A stretch of 64,000 bases of DNA from CAIWHR01 sp963713275 (GCA_963713275.1 CAVQLG010000017.1:1-64000); one strand, 5' to 3'. Positions 47,817 through 56,947 are shown, counted from the stretch's first letter. The notes: generated from the sequence alone by a model not told the origin. Made by a program: numbers and translations.

Positions 47817-49103
47817 CTAGCGGTCGAGGACGAGCACGAGCGTCGTCTGGGCCGTCGTGCCCGCGACGTACAGCGTGGACACGGTCGAGGTGGCCGAGAC
47901 GTAGTCCGTCGAGGGGGCGAGCACGGCAAGCGTCGCGCTGTCGCGCACCGTCAGGGTGTACCTGCCAACGGCCAGTTCGACGTAGAAAGGCGCTGTCGTC
48001 GGCGTCACACCGGAAGCGATCACAGCGTCGTTCGCGAGCACGTCGATCGTCGCGCCATTGCCGGCGGCGTTGACGATGCGCAGGCGCCCGCCGCCGGTGA
48101 GTGCCGGCGTGTTGTCGTCGTCGAGGGCGACGATCGACTGGGCGCCGGGGTTGCCCTGGAAGTAGAGCGAGGTGTCGGTGGCGGGCACGAGCGCGCGCCT
48201 GAGCGCCGCCAGGACGGCGCCGGGTGCGGAGGTGGCCTCGACGCCGAAGTCGTAGCCGGCCGGCGCGAGCGTCGCGTAGAGCGAGGCGGCGCCGTCCGCG
48301 AGCCCGGGAAACAGCACCGACTGGTTGGCGAGCACGTTGATCGGGCCGGTCGCGTTGCCGATGTTCAGCGCGCGCACCCGCGCCAGCGTGCTCTCCAGCG
48401 TTGTCGTCGGCGCCGTGCCGGTGGTCTGCACCATGGCCAGGTTGACGAGACGGCCGCTGCCGCGCGAGTAGGCGATCAGGCTGGCGTTGGCGTCGCTGGG
48501 CAAGTTCACGGCACCGGAATCGTAGATGACGTCCTTGGTGCCGGAAAGCGCCGCCCGGATTCGGAAGGTGCCCGCGGTGTAGTTGTCGAAATCGCCGATG
48601 CCGCCGTAGGCCAAACCCGAGACGTTGGGCGCGACGCCTTCGAGGTCCGCGGCCGGATCGGTCACGTAGAGGTCGAGGGCGGCGACGTCGGGTGCGAACT
48701 GCACAACCCGGGCCCGGAAGGTGCCGCTGCCCGGGCCGTTCGCAGGGTCGACGAGCACCACGGCGGACGGCACGCCCGCCGTGCCGTAGGCGACCATCGT
48801 GTAGTGGGTGTCGCCGTTGAGGGTGTAATTGGCAGCGTTGAGTTCCGCCGAGGTGCCGGTGATGCGCGTCGCGAAGGAATGCTGCACGGGATCGAGCTCG
48901 CTGTAGCTCGTGACGGTCTCGGGAGGAACGCCGCTCGCCAGCACCGTGCCGTCGACGAGAAAGTCGTAGCCCGCGACGCCGACGGCGTAGTTCGCGAACC
49001 GTATCTGCGCGTACTTGGGCGGCAGGTTGGTGATCGTGTCGCAGCCGCCAAGGAGAAAGGGGGAGAGCAGCGCGGCGAGCAGCAGGGAGCGGCGAAGTGG
49101 CAT
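47817..49103 (-). CDS. DUF4397 domain lipoprotein
   Basis: A 428-residue exported protein with a lipoprotein signal (FLLGGC, lipidation at C21). At least two DUF4397-type beta-sandwich units follow (ARVRALNIGNATGPINVLANQ and RLRIVNAAGNGATIDVLAND are repeat starts) with strongly alternating beta character. There is no enzymatic motif. Such proteins are surface or periplasmic with unknown role. It lies 22 bases before mutS on the same strand but has its own signal; co-transcription is possible. Confidence 0.8.
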   Translation of the reverse strand: MPLRRSLLLAALLSPFLLGGCDTITNLPPKYAQIRFANYAVGVAGYDFLVDGTVLASGVPPETVTSYSELDPVQHSFATRITGTSAELNAANYTLNGDTHYTMVAYGTAGVPSAVVLVDPANGPGSGTFRARVVQFAPDVAALDLYVTDPAADLEGVAPNVSGLAYGGIGDFDNYTAGTFRIRAALSGTKDVIYDSGAVNLPSDANASLIAYSRGSGRLVNLAMVQTTGTAPTTTLESTLARVRALNIGNATGPINVLANQSVLFPGLADGAASLYATLAPAGYDFGVEATSAPGAVLAALRRALVPATDTSLYFQGNPGAQSIVALDDDNTPALTGGGRLRIVNAAGNGATIDVLANDAVIASGVTPTTAPFYVELAVGRYTLTVRDSATLAVLAPSTDYVSATSTVSTLYVAGTTAQTTLVLVLDR

Positions 49104-49420
49104 GACGACGGTTCCGGCGGCAAAAGGAGAATCATGCCACGCCTTGCGTTCGCCTCCCAATTCGGTATTCGGCTGGCGCCACCCTCGCCGCGACCGGTCG
49201 CGGCCGAGGTTCGGGCGGTGGTGGCCCCGCGGGACACGGCCGCGCGGTGCCTCACGCGCACCGGCCATACCCCCGCGACCATCGGCGGCATCGGGCGCAC
49301 ACCGAGGCGGCCTTCATTTCTTTGCGGGCGCGCCGATGAAGGCTCGAGACAGCGTGTTCGGAGCGTGCGGGACGGCAGGCGCCGCGCACGCGCCGGGCGC
49401 CATAACGGGAGATCGACCGG
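49104..49420. other. Divergent intergenic stretch
   Basis: About 317 bases between the divergent DUF4397 lipoprotein and hypothetical protein genes. It must hold both promoters, but no clear boxes could be picked out. Confidence 0.4.
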
Positions 49421-50494
49421 ATGCGGCTGCCGAAGCGGGCAGGACAATGCGTGCTGTTGCTGGCGGTGGCCGTTGCGGGCGACGCCGGCGCGCTTTCGCG
49501 TTCGATGTGGGCGGAGTTCAACGCGATCTACCTCATGAATCTCGCGCCCACGGCGCACTGCAGCACGTTCCGCACGCGGTCCCTCGAGCTGCTCAGGAAC
49601 GAAGCTCTGGGACCTCAGGAGCTCGACGCCCAGATGCGCGCCCTGTGGAAGGAAGCAAGAGCTACCTGCCTGCAGCCCTTGCGATCGGGTCGCCGAGGCG
49701 ATGCCGGCCCGACCGCGGGTCCTGCCCCTGCTCCGGGCGTCATCGCTGCCGCAGAGCCGAAGCCGACCGCTGCGCCGCCCGCCGCGCCGGCTGACCGGCC
49801 GGCACCGGTCGAGGTCGAAGCGACGGTGCCTGCCCCAACGCGCGCGACGGTGGCCTCGCCACCCGCCGTCGCGTCCGTCGTTGCGCGGGACGGGATACCC
49901 CCGGTGCAGCCACCGCGCGCCGCGCTCGGCACGGAAGCAACCCGCGGCGACGCGGCAGCCGGGGCCGTGCCGTCTGCTGCGACGCAGCATACGCAGATCG
50001 CGGGCCCGCCGCGGTTGTCGAAGCGGCTCATCGAGCGCCCCTCCGTGTCCGAACTTCGGCTCATGGCCGAGTGCGAACAGCGCAGTATCGAGACCGGTCC
50101 GACGCAGACGGTAGACGGCCGCTGCGCCGCGATCGGGCGCGGCAGCGAAGCCGTCCCGGCCGTCGGTGGCGACGCCGCGCCACGCGCAGCGACGCTCTCG
50201 TGGCGCGCGTGGACTGCCGTGCTGCTTGGCGCACTCGCCGCTTCGGGTGCCGCCGCGTGGTGGGCGCTGCGGCGAAGGCGGGCGGGTATTGCCGCGGCGA
50301 CAACGCCGGCGAGCGACCCCGTGGAGGCCGACCGGGCGGGCGATCGGCCGGTGGCCGGTCAGCCAGCGTCGGTTGCGCAGGCGCCCCATGACACGACGGC
50401 GTGTCCTCTGGCGGCGGGCGCCCCGGTGGGAGCGCAACCCGTCGGGAAGAAGCAGAATCCCGACGACGCGCTGGAGTTCGCGCTGCCATCGTAG
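49421..50494 (+). CDS. Hypothetical membrane protein with disordered linker
   Basis: A 357-residue protein. It has a signal peptide (up to about residue 25) and a small conserved-looking domain with two cysteines (AHCSTFRTRSLELLRNE, ATCLQPL). A long alanine/proline-rich disordered linker (about 95-200), a second short domain with two cysteines (ECEQRSIETGPTQTVDGRCAAIG), one membrane helix near residue 270 and a charged cytoplasmic tail follow. I do not recognise it. The small cysteine-bearing segments outside the membrane suggest an envelope function, and the short GC-rich composition resembles neighbouring genes. Confidence 0.55.
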   Translation: MRLPKRAGQCVLLLAVAVAGDAGALSRSMWAEFNAIYLMNLAPTAHCSTFRTRSLELLRNEALGPQELDAQMRALWKEARATCLQPLRSGRRGDAGPTAGPAPAPGVIAAAEPKPTAAPPAAPADRPAPVEVEATVPAPTRATVASPPAVASVVARDGIPPVQPPRAALGTEATRGDAAAGAVPSAATQHTQIAGPPRLSKRLIERPSVSELRLMAECEQRSIETGPTQTVDGRCAAIGRGSEAVPAVGGDAAPRAATLSWRAWTAVLLGALAASGAAAWWALRRRRAGIAAATTPASDPVEADRAGDRPVAGQPASVAQAPHDTTACPLAAGAPVGAQPVGKKQNPDDALEFALPS

Positions 50495-50637
50495 CCAGGG
50501 ATTGCTCACCGCTGCCCGCCTGCGGGCGCGCGCTTGCTGGAGGGCGTTGGCGCGGTGCGCCCCGGTGTTCGCCCTCCAGGCGGCCCGGCGGAGCGAAGCG
50601 TTCGCCGCCGCCGATGGCAGCGGCCCCGATTAGCTAA

Positions 50638-50643
50638 TATAAT
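50638..50643 (+). promoter_or_regulatory. Minus-10 box TATAAT for the conserved unknown at 50769
   Basis: A perfect TATAAT inside an unusually AT-rich pocket (TTAGCTAATATAATCC), about 125 bases ahead of the gene. The minus-35 candidate TGGCAG (50615-50620) is weak. Confidence 0.45.
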
Positions 50644-50768
50644 CCGCTGTTCGATCGGCATTTCTGGCCCACTCGAGGCGAGCCGGTTCTGCAATTCGAG
50701 AAGGCGCCAACGGCGCGCGGCGTGCGCGGATTGGCGCTGACTTCAAACATCCGGGAGGTTTTGCAATC

Positions 50769-51533
50769 ATGGCCGTGCATCTGTACTTTTCTCTGATCCC
50801 CGAAGCGCTGATCGCCTCCAACCTGCCGCCAGAGAAATTCGGGCAATACTACGCCACCGGCACCAAGTACAAGTCGAAAGGACAGTCGCTGTTCTTCGAG
50901 ATCGATCCCAAGTTCCGGCACCCGTATTTCGAGATCGACACTGCCTTTGCGCGATGCGTGCCGGCCCCCGACGGAACGCCGAAGCACTCGGTGTATGTGT
51001 CGGTGTATCGCGTGCTCGAGCATCTGCCGTTGAGCGCCATCGGGCGCTTTTACCTCACCACGGCCTACGGCCACACGATCGGCATCGATCGCAGCGAGCG
51101 GCTTCCGGAGTTCAAGCCGGGTCTGCACATGTACCAGGACTTGGCGCCCGTCAACAGCCTGGTCGTGAGCCGGCAGGATCCCGCCGCGTATTACCGCGGC
51201 ATCACCACGCAGCCGGCGAAGTTCATCCGCTTTCCGGGCATGTGCTTCGTCGAGCTCGAGCTCGGTGCATTGGCCAAGGACCCCGAGAACGGACCGGTCG
51301 GCGACCTTCCGTATTCGTTCATGCATCACCTGCGCGAGGCGCTGCTGATCCTGGAGCCGAATTCCAAGGAAAGCAAGCTCGTCCACCGCGTGCATTCGCT
51401 GGAGTTTCCGTACCGGATGGTCAAGGGCGGGTTCTACACGGGCAATGGCGAGGATCTCGCCTACTACCCGATGCCCTCGCACGCGGAACTGCGCCGCGAC
51501 CAGAACACCTGGTGGCGCTCCGCCAATCTCTAG
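50769..51533 (+). CDS. Conserved protein of unknown function, 254 residues
   Basis: A soluble-looking protein with a well-ordered composition and no signal or membrane segment. Notable stretches are HLYFSLIPEALIASNLPPE, GQYYATGTKYKSKGQSLFFEID, RVLEHLPLSAIGRFYLTTAYG and FIRFPGMCFVELEL. The pattern reads as a mixed alpha/beta enzyme-like fold, but no family or catalytic motif is recognised. A ribosome-binding site (GGGAGG) precedes the ATG at 50769, and a good minus-10 box is upstream, so it is expressed alone. The strong sequence character suggests a conserved family in this lineage. Confidence 0.75.
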   Translation: MAVHLYFSLIPEALIASNLPPEKFGQYYATGTKYKSKGQSLFFEIDPKFRHPYFEIDTAFARCVPAPDGTPKHSVYVSVYRVLEHLPLSAIGRFYLTTAYGHTIGIDRSERLPEFKPGLHMYQDLAPVNSLVVSRQDPAAYYRGITTQPAKFIRFPGMCFVELELGALAKDPENGPVGDLPYSFMHHLREALLILEPNSKESKLVHRVHSLEFPYRMVKGGFYTGNGEDLAYYPMPSHAELRRDQNTWWRSANL

Positions 51534-51730
51534 CGAGCCTGCCGGCCGCGGGCTCGGCGCTCGCTCTCTCCGCGGCCCGCGGGTCGTGCGACGCGACGCC
51601 GAAGCAGCAGCGCCGGGGCGGGGGTCGGGCGCGCGCTCCGGCTGCCGGGCGCAGCGCGTAACGGGGGGTTCGCCGGTGCACGGCGCGCGCGAGCCGAATC
51701 GGATCCATACCGCAGGGGACGCACAGGGCC

Positions 51731-52141
51731 ATGTATTACCTCATCTATCGCAGCGTGGCGACCGAAACGCCGACCGAGGCCGATCTTCACCGCCTGCTCG
51801 AGCACGCTCGCGCGGCCAATGCTGCACGCGAGGTCACGGGCATGCTCCTGTACCAAAACGGCAGGTACATGCAGATGCTCGAGGGCGAGGAGGAGGTCGT
51901 CCGGTCGTTGTTCGCATCGATCGCGGCGGATGGCCGGCACCGGATGGTCAAGGTCCTCGCCTCCGGTCCGCTGACCAAGCGCCATTTCAGCGATTGGTCG
52001 ATGGGCTTTCGCAACATGGACCAGTTCGGCAATCTGCCCGACTACGACACGTACCTCGCCACGCAACTCGCCGACGACCGGTTCAGCAGCGAGGAACGGG
52101 TCGCGCACCAGTTCATGTTCCACTTCATCGAATCCGCTTGA
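51731..52141 (+). CDS. BLUF-domain blue-light photoreceptor
   Basis: A 136-residue single-domain flavin photoreceptor. The residues that form the BLUF photocycle are all present with the same spacing as in AppA: Y6 in LIYRS, N30 in ARAANAAREVTG, Q48 in RYMQMLEG, W89 in FSDWSMGF and M91. They correspond to Y21, N45, Q63, W104 and M106. There is no output domain, so it must signal through a partner protein, as short BLUF proteins (PixD type) do. No cyclic-di-GMP enzyme or regulator gene is adjacent. FAD binding is expected but not shown. Confidence 0.92.
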   Translation: MYYLIYRSVATETPTEADLHRLLEHARAANAAREVTGMLLYQNGRYMQMLEGEEEVVRSLFASIAADGRHRMVKVLASGPLTKRHFSDWSMGFRNMDQFGNLPDYDTYLATQLADDRFSSEERVAHQFMFHFIESA

Positions 52142-52198
52142 CGCGCCTCGAGCGCACCGCCGGCGTGCCGGAGGCAAGTGGTCGCGGCAGAAAAGGCA

Positions 52199-52227
52199 TT
52201 GACTAGGCCGAATTAGCCTGGTAAAAT
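52199..52227 (+). promoter_or_regulatory. Sigma-70 promoter of the SYLF-domain gene
   Basis: TTGACT (52199-52204) and TAAAAT (52222-52227) are separated by exactly 17 bases, about 67 bases before the start codon. It is one of the best promoters in the window. A short direct repeat (ATCACTACATC twice) follows in the leader. Confidence 0.75.
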
Positions 52228-52293
52228 TTCATGTTGTCCTGGAGAACGCCAGGGCTGCCGATCACTACATCATCACTACATCAGGAGACCTTA

Positions 52294-52977
52294 ATGTTGA
52301 AGAGCTTTGTGCGCTCGATCGCGGCTGCGTCGCTCGTGGTGACCGCGGGCTTCGTCGCCACGCCGGCGCTCGCGCAGGCGGACCAGCAGAAGCTGGTCGG
52401 TCAGGCCGAAATCACGCTGTCGAATTTCCTTCGTGACCCCGATATGAAATGGCTGCAGCAGAATTTCGGCCGGGCAAAGGCCGTGCTGATTGCGCCGGAG
52501 ATCGTCAAGGCCGGCTTCATCTTCGGCGGTTCCGGTGGCCGCTCGGTACTGTTCGCGCGCGATGCAAAGTCCGGCGAGTGGCGCGGCCCGGTGTTCTACA
52601 ACATGGGGACCGCGAGCGTCGGCTTCCAGGCGGGGGTCGAGGTGTCCGAGGCGATCACTCTCGTGATGACCGAGAAGGGCTTCAATTCGCTGCTTGCCAC
52701 GTCGGTGAAGCTGGGAGGTGACGCCAGTGTTGCCGCCGGGCCGGTCGGCGCAGGCGCGAAGTCCGACGTGGTGGCAGACCTGATCGCTTTCAGCCGTTCG
52801 AAGGGTGTTTACGGCGGGCTCAACCTCGACGGCACCGTTCTGACCGCCGCGGACGACTGGAACCAGGCGTACTACGGCAAGAAGGTGCTGCCGCCCGACG
52901 TGCTGATTCGCGGCGACGCGAAGAGCGCGCAGGCCGACAAGTTGCGCGCCGAGATCGCCAAGGCCGCCGGCAAGTAA
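52294..52977 (+). CDS. SYLF-domain (Ysc84-type) exported lipid-binding protein
   Basis: A 227-residue protein with a signal peptide ending near TPALAQA. The SYLF domain spans most of the remainder: LIAPEIVKAGFIFGGSGGRSVLF, PVFYNMGTASVGFQAGVEVSE, ITLVMTEKGFNSLLATSVKLGGD, FSRSKGVYGGLNLDG. Members bind phosphoinositides or acidic lipids in eukaryotes; bacterial versions are periplasmic or outer-membrane associated with unknown role. AGGAGA precedes the ATG. A strong promoter and terminator frame it as a single-gene unit. Confidence 0.9.
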   Translation: MLKSFVRSIAAASLVVTAGFVATPALAQADQQKLVGQAEITLSNFLRDPDMKWLQQNFGRAKAVLIAPEIVKAGFIFGGSGGRSVLFARDAKSGEWRGPVFYNMGTASVGFQAGVEVSEAITLVMTEKGFNSLLATSVKLGGDASVAAGPVGAGAKSDVVADLIAFSRSKGVYGGLNLDGTVLTAADDWNQAYYGKKVLPPDVLIRGDAKSAQADKLRAEIAKAAGK

Positions 52978-52998
52978 GGCAGGCGGCATTGGAAACCG

Positions 52999-53030
52999 GA
53001 ACGGGGGCCCCAGGGGCCCCCGTTCTGTTT
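52999..53030 (+). terminator. Intrinsic terminator after the SYLF gene
   Basis: GAACGGGGGCCCC and GGGGCCCCCGTTC are perfect complements, followed by TGTTT. It is a very stable hairpin 22 bases after the stop. Confidence 0.8.
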
Positions 53031-53167
53031 CCCGGCGGCGGCACCTCGGGGCGGCGTCAGCGCGGGGCAACGGGGGGAACGCGCGAGCGCGTCCACCGCC
53101 GCCGCGCCTGCAGAGCAGTACACTGCAAGACCCGTCGCGGGCGCGTTCTCCCCCGCAGGAGGGCCGA

Positions 53168-54337
53168 TTGAAGAACGGATGGGTGGTGGTGCTCTGCCTC
53201 CTGCTCACGGCTTGCGCCGCGGCGCCGCCGGCGCTCGAGCGCGACGAGCGCTGGTTCGCCGACGGCCTGTTCGCGCCGCCGACCGAGCGCATCGATGCCG
53301 CGGACGTGTTCGCGGTGAGCGATGAGATGACGCGTTTCCTGGAGCAGGAGATCGCCGGCGCGGCGCACGCCAAGGGCCGCCAGAAGGCGCTGTTCGAGGC
53401 GCTGCAGAGCAAGGGTCAGCTCAAGCTCGAGTACGATTCCGAGGTCACGCGCAACGCAGCGCAGGCCTTTGCGGCGCGCGCCGGCAACTGCCTGTCCTTG
53501 GTCATCATGACGTCCGCGTTGGCGAAGCAACTCGGCCTGGCCGTCGACTACCAGAAGGTGGCCGCCTACGAGGCGCTCGGGCGCAGCAGCGACATCTACC
53601 TCGCGATCGATCACGTCAACATCACCCTCGGGCGACGCCGGACGGATGGCGGTGGGGTCGGGCATCGCGTGGGCGCGCGGCCCCACGAGCCCGACGCGAT
53701 GACGATCGATTTCCTTCCACCGCAGGACTTGCGCGCGACGCGCGCCTGGCCACTGACCGAGGAGACGATCGTCGCGATGTTCATGAACAATCGCGCGGTC
53801 GAGGCGCTCGCGCGCGGCCGCATCGACGATGCGTACTGGTGGGCCCGCGCAGCCGTGCTGCAGGCGCCGGACTTCCTGGTGGCGCACAACACGCTGGGCG
53901 CGATCTACCGGCGCCACGGGAATCCGCGGGAGGCACAGCGCGTGCTCACGCATGTCCTCGCGCGCGAGCCCGCGAACATCCGGGCAATGGCGAACCTGGT
54001 CCCGGTGCTCAACGACCTGGGGCACGCCGCGGAGTCGCAGCGCCTGGCCGCGCGGCTGGGCGAGCTCGACCCCGAGCCTGCGTTCGGCCACTTCAAGCGT
54101 GGCATGGCAGCGATGCGGGCTGGCGACCTGCGGGCGGCGAAGGAGGCGTTCGCGCGGGAAGTGGAGCGCGCGCCGGACTATCACGAGTTCCATTACTGGC
54201 TCGGCATCGCCCACGTGCATCTGGGCGAACCGGATCTCGCGCGCCGACACCTCGAGCTCGCCCTGCAGAACAGCACGACTCGGCGCGATCACGAGCTCTA
54301 CGCCGCGAAGCTCGACCGGCTCAAGGCGCACCCATAG
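53168..54337 (+). CDS. TPR lipoprotein with a transglutaminase-like domain
   Basis: A 389-residue lipoprotein (LLTAC, lipidation at C16). Residues about 60-150 have a transglutaminase-like fold with the cysteine C108 in AGNCLSLVIMTSALAKQLGL and histidine H149 in AIDHVNITLG. The C-terminal half holds about five TPR units (RGRIDDAYWWARAAVLQAPDF, GNPREAQRVLTHVLAREPAN and so on). The TTG start is set by AGGAGG five bases upstream. Similar proteins are found in many betaproteobacteria without assigned function. Confidence 0.82.
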   Translation: MKNGWVVVLCLLLTACAAAPPALERDERWFADGLFAPPTERIDAADVFAVSDEMTRFLEQEIAGAAHAKGRQKALFEALQSKGQLKLEYDSEVTRNAAQAFAARAGNCLSLVIMTSALAKQLGLAVDYQKVAAYEALGRSSDIYLAIDHVNITLGRRRTDGGGVGHRVGARPHEPDAMTIDFLPPQDLRATRAWPLTEETIVAMFMNNRAVEALARGRIDDAYWWARAAVLQAPDFLVAHNTLGAIYRRHGNPREAQRVLTHVLAREPANIRAMANLVPVLNDLGHAAESQRLAARLGELDPEPAFGHFKRGMAAMRAGDLRAAKEAFAREVERAPDYHEFHYWLGIAHVHLGEPDLARRHLELALQNSTTRRDHELYAAKLDRLKAHP

Positions 54338-54558
54338 GAGCGTGCCGGACGGGACGCTTCGCCCGCGTGGGACGAAGCGGCGCAGCAACCGTTCCCACCC
54401 GAGCGCTCGCGCTCGACACCGCGTCGTGCCGCGTCAGCAGGATGACTCGGCGGGAATCCCTTGGCGCCGAGCACTCGCGAGCAGCAGGTGCGTCTTCGAC
54501 GTTGCTCGAGCGAACCGCGGCGTCGCGCGCGCCCCAAGCCGTCGCCGATCACCGGCGG

Positions 54559-55263
54559 CTATTTGATTGCGCCGAACGCGGCGAAGCAGCTGTTCTTGTG
54601 CAGGATCTCCACGGTTCGGAAGCCCACGCGGCGCAGGAGATCGATTTGGTAGAGCAGCGGCCTTGGCGTGTCTTCCCGGTCGATGCACTCGAACACCCGG
54701 TCGCCGTACGCCGCGTCCCGCAGGCCGGTGAGATACGCTCGGTAGGCACCCCACATCAACGCCCGGATCGGCGCCGTCTCGTGGTCGATCAGGTCCGCGA
54801 TCCAGAACGACCCCCCCGGCACCAGTGCGGCATGGCACTTGGCGAAAACCGCCTCCCATTCGTCATCGCCGCGCAGATGGTGGAAGACCGCCGCCGCCGT
54901 GATGATGTCGAACCTGGCTGCGCCCAGCGCCAGCGCCCGGATGTCGGCCTGCACGACCGTAGTCCGGCCGGTCGTGGCAGGGCGGATGCGCTGTGCGGCC
55001 CGCTCCAACATCGGCGCGCTCAAGTCCACCAGCACCACGTTCAGGTGCGGCAGCAGCCCCAGCAGCTTGAGGGCGTAGTTGCCCGCGCCGCAACCGATGT
55101 CGAGCGCGTGCGTCGCGGCGGGATTCGTCGCGGCCGCCGCCTGGGCGATCAGCTCGAGGACCTTCGGCGCGTCGACCGTCGAGGACTGAGCGGTCTTGAG
55201 ATCGGCGAAGCGCTCGACGTCATCGTCGAACCGTGCGCGGATCTGGTCCACGGTGGATTTCAT
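54559..55263 (-). CDS. Class I SAM-dependent methyltransferase
   Basis: A 234-residue methyltransferase. The start MKSTVDQIRARFDDDVERFADL is followed by SAM motif I ALDIGCGAGNYALKL, then LVDLSAPML and the post-II motif DIITAAAVFHHL, and the substrate half with FWIADLIDHETAPIRALMWG. It resembles Ubie/Methyltransf_25 proteins with no assigned substrate. An in-frame ATG at 55317 would add 18 residues and is an alternative start. Upstream, tRNA-Pro lies on the same strand. Confidence 0.8.
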   Translation of the reverse strand: MKSTVDQIRARFDDDVERFADLKTAQSSTVDAPKVLELIAQAAAATNPAATHALDIGCGAGNYALKLLGLLPHLNVVLVDLSAPMLERAAQRIRPATTGRTTVVQADIRALALGAARFDIITAAAVFHHLRGDDEWEAVFAKCHAALVPGGSFWIADLIDHETAPIRALMWGAYRAYLTGLRDAAYGDRVFECIDREDTPRPLLYQIDLLRRVGFRTVEILHKNSCFAAFGAIK

Positions 55264-55447
55264 GTCGCTTTCAACCGTGTCGTCGGCAGCAGGCGGCGCA
55301 GTCGCGGGGTTGCTCATCCGAGCTGCTGCCAACGGGGCCGGCCGCTCCGCGCCGGAACGGGGTCAACGGCCGACCGGGAGCACGCAGCCCGCGGGGTCGC
55401 CATGGTGTGCGGGTGCGGGTGCGGGACGACGTGCGATCCTCGAGGAA

Positions 55448-55524
55448 TGGTCGGGGTGAGAGGATTTGAACCTCCGGCCTCTACGTCCCGAACGTAGCGC
55501 TCTACCAGGCTAAGCTACACCCCG
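55448..55524 (-). tRNA. tRNA-Pro (anticodon CGG)
   Basis: The minus strand runs CGGGGTG to CACCCCG-A-CCA with a perfect acceptor stem and encoded CCA. The anticodon arm CTACG-TTCGGGA-CGTAG gives anticodon CGG. The T-loop is GGTTCAAATCC. Total length is 77. Confidence 0.95.
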
Positions 55525-55628
55525 ATGACTGCATCCGGCCTTGGGCGGTCCGGCTCTCGTCCACGGCGGGAAACGGCGACCCGCGGACGCCTGCCGCGCG
55601 CAGCAGTGCTGCCTGATCTGACGGTTTC

Positions 55629-56597
55629 TCAGTAGGCCCGGCGCACGGCGAAGGACGATAATTCTAGCAGATTATCGCGATGCTGTGACGGCGGCAGCCC
55701 GACGACGCAGGCCGCTGCGGCGTCGCTCTCGCGCTGCGCGCAGGCGCGGGCGTGATCGAGCGCGCCGGTGCGCTGCAGGACCGCGAGCACCGGCTCGAAT
55801 TCGGTCAGGCGGCCGCCGGTGATGGCGTTGCGGATGATCGCGGCATCGGCGGGGGTGCCCACCTCGATCGCGCGGATGAGCGGCAGTGTCATCTTGCCCT
55901 CGGCGAGGTCGTCGCCCAGGTTCTTGCCGATGGCGTGATGGTCGCCCGAATAATCGAGGATGTCGTCGACGAGCTGGAAGGCGGTGCCGAGGTGCATCCC
56001 GTAGCGGGCGAGGCTCGCCTCGCGTTCGGCGTTGCTGTCCGCGAGCACCGCGCCGAGCTGGGCCGCGGCCTCGAAGAGCTTCGCCGTCTTGCGTTGGATG
56101 ACGGCGAGATAGGCCGCCTCGTCGAGGTTCGGGTTGCCCGCGTTCATCAGCTGCAGAACTTCGCCTTCGGCGATCACGTTGGTCGCCTTGGAGAGGATCT
56201 CCAGCACGCGCACCGAGCCCAATCCGACCATGAGCTGGAATGCCCGCGAATACAGGAAGTCGCCGACCAGCACGCTCGCCTGATTGCCGAAGGTCGCGTT
56301 GGCCGTCGCGTGGCCGCGGCGGAGCTGGCTCTCGTCGACGACGTCGTCGTGCAACAGCGTCGCCGTGTGGATCATTTCGACCACGGCGGCCAGCGTGTAC
56401 TGGTCGTTGCCCCGATAGTCGCAGGCCCGCGCCGCCAGGACCAGCAGCGCGGGCCGCAGGCGCTTGCCCCCTCCGGCGATGATGTATTCCGCCACCTGGC
56501 GGATGAGCGCGACGTCCGAACCGAGGCTCGATCGCAGCGCGTGGTCGACGGCCGCGAGGTCCGCGGTGAGAGCGAGCTTGAGGGTGTCGATGGGCAC
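55629..56597 (-). CDS. ispB: Octaprenyl diphosphate synthase
   Basis: A 322-residue trans-prenyltransferase that makes the ubiquinone side chain. The first aspartate-rich motif is DDVVD at 84-88 (after MIHTATLLH), and the second is LVDDILDYSGD near 208. GGGKRLRPAL binds the diphosphate. The GTG start at 56597 (VPIDTLKLALT) is a choice by length; no clear Shine-Dalgarno is seen. Divergent from rplU-rpmA, as in most proteobacteria. Confidence 0.92.
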   Translation of the reverse strand: MPIDTLKLALTADLAAVDHALRSSLGSDVALIRQVAEYIIAGGGKRLRPALLVLAARACDYRGNDQYTLAAVVEMIHTATLLHDDVVDESQLRRGHATANATFGNQASVLVGDFLYSRAFQLMVGLGSVRVLEILSKATNVIAEGEVLQLMNAGNPNLDEAAYLAVIQRKTAKLFEAAAQLGAVLADSNAEREASLARYGMHLGTAFQLVDDILDYSGDHHAIGKNLGDDLAEGKMTLPLIRAIEVGTPADAAIIRNAITGGRLTEFEPVLAVLQRTGALDHARACAQRESDAAAACVVGLPPSQHRDNLLELSSFAVRRAY

Positions 56598-56947
56598 GGG
56601 AGTCGTTGCGGTCGGACGCACCGAACTCGGCGCTGCCCGGAGGCGGCGACCGATCGCATCGGGGGAGTCGCGCTCGGGCGACCGGGTGAGTCGACCCGAA
56701 CGGGTGAGGATTGTAACCGAAGTGCCGGCGGGGCCGGCGGCGGGCACGGACGCGGGAACGCCGCGCCCCGCGCCGCGGCCGTTGCACCGGCGCCGCGACG
56801 CCGCACGCACTTTGACACGAGAGCGAGATACAGCATACAATTCAAAGCTTTCTGCAGTCCGAGGCGCGTTCGCCCGGCACCGCGAGCGGCGGACGGAGCG
56901 CGCGAAGCGCCGCCGGCCGGCGGCCCCACCACCAACGGAGTTCCACC
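56598..56947. other. Divergent ispB/rplU intergenic region
   Basis: About 350 bases. It holds the rplU promoter at 56812-56841. No gene is seen. Confidence 0.6.
56812..56841 (+). promoter_or_regulatory. Sigma-70 promoter of rplU-rpmA
   Basis: TTGACA (56812-56817) and TACAAT (56836-56841) are separated by 18 bases, with a consensus minus-35. They lie about 107 bases ahead of rplU, leaving a long leader in which ribosomal protein control could occur. Confidence 0.8.

Noticed and set aside
48662..50509. 615-residue minus-strand open frame
   Set aside because: It covers two real genes in other frames and its composition is arginine-rich and non-protein-like.
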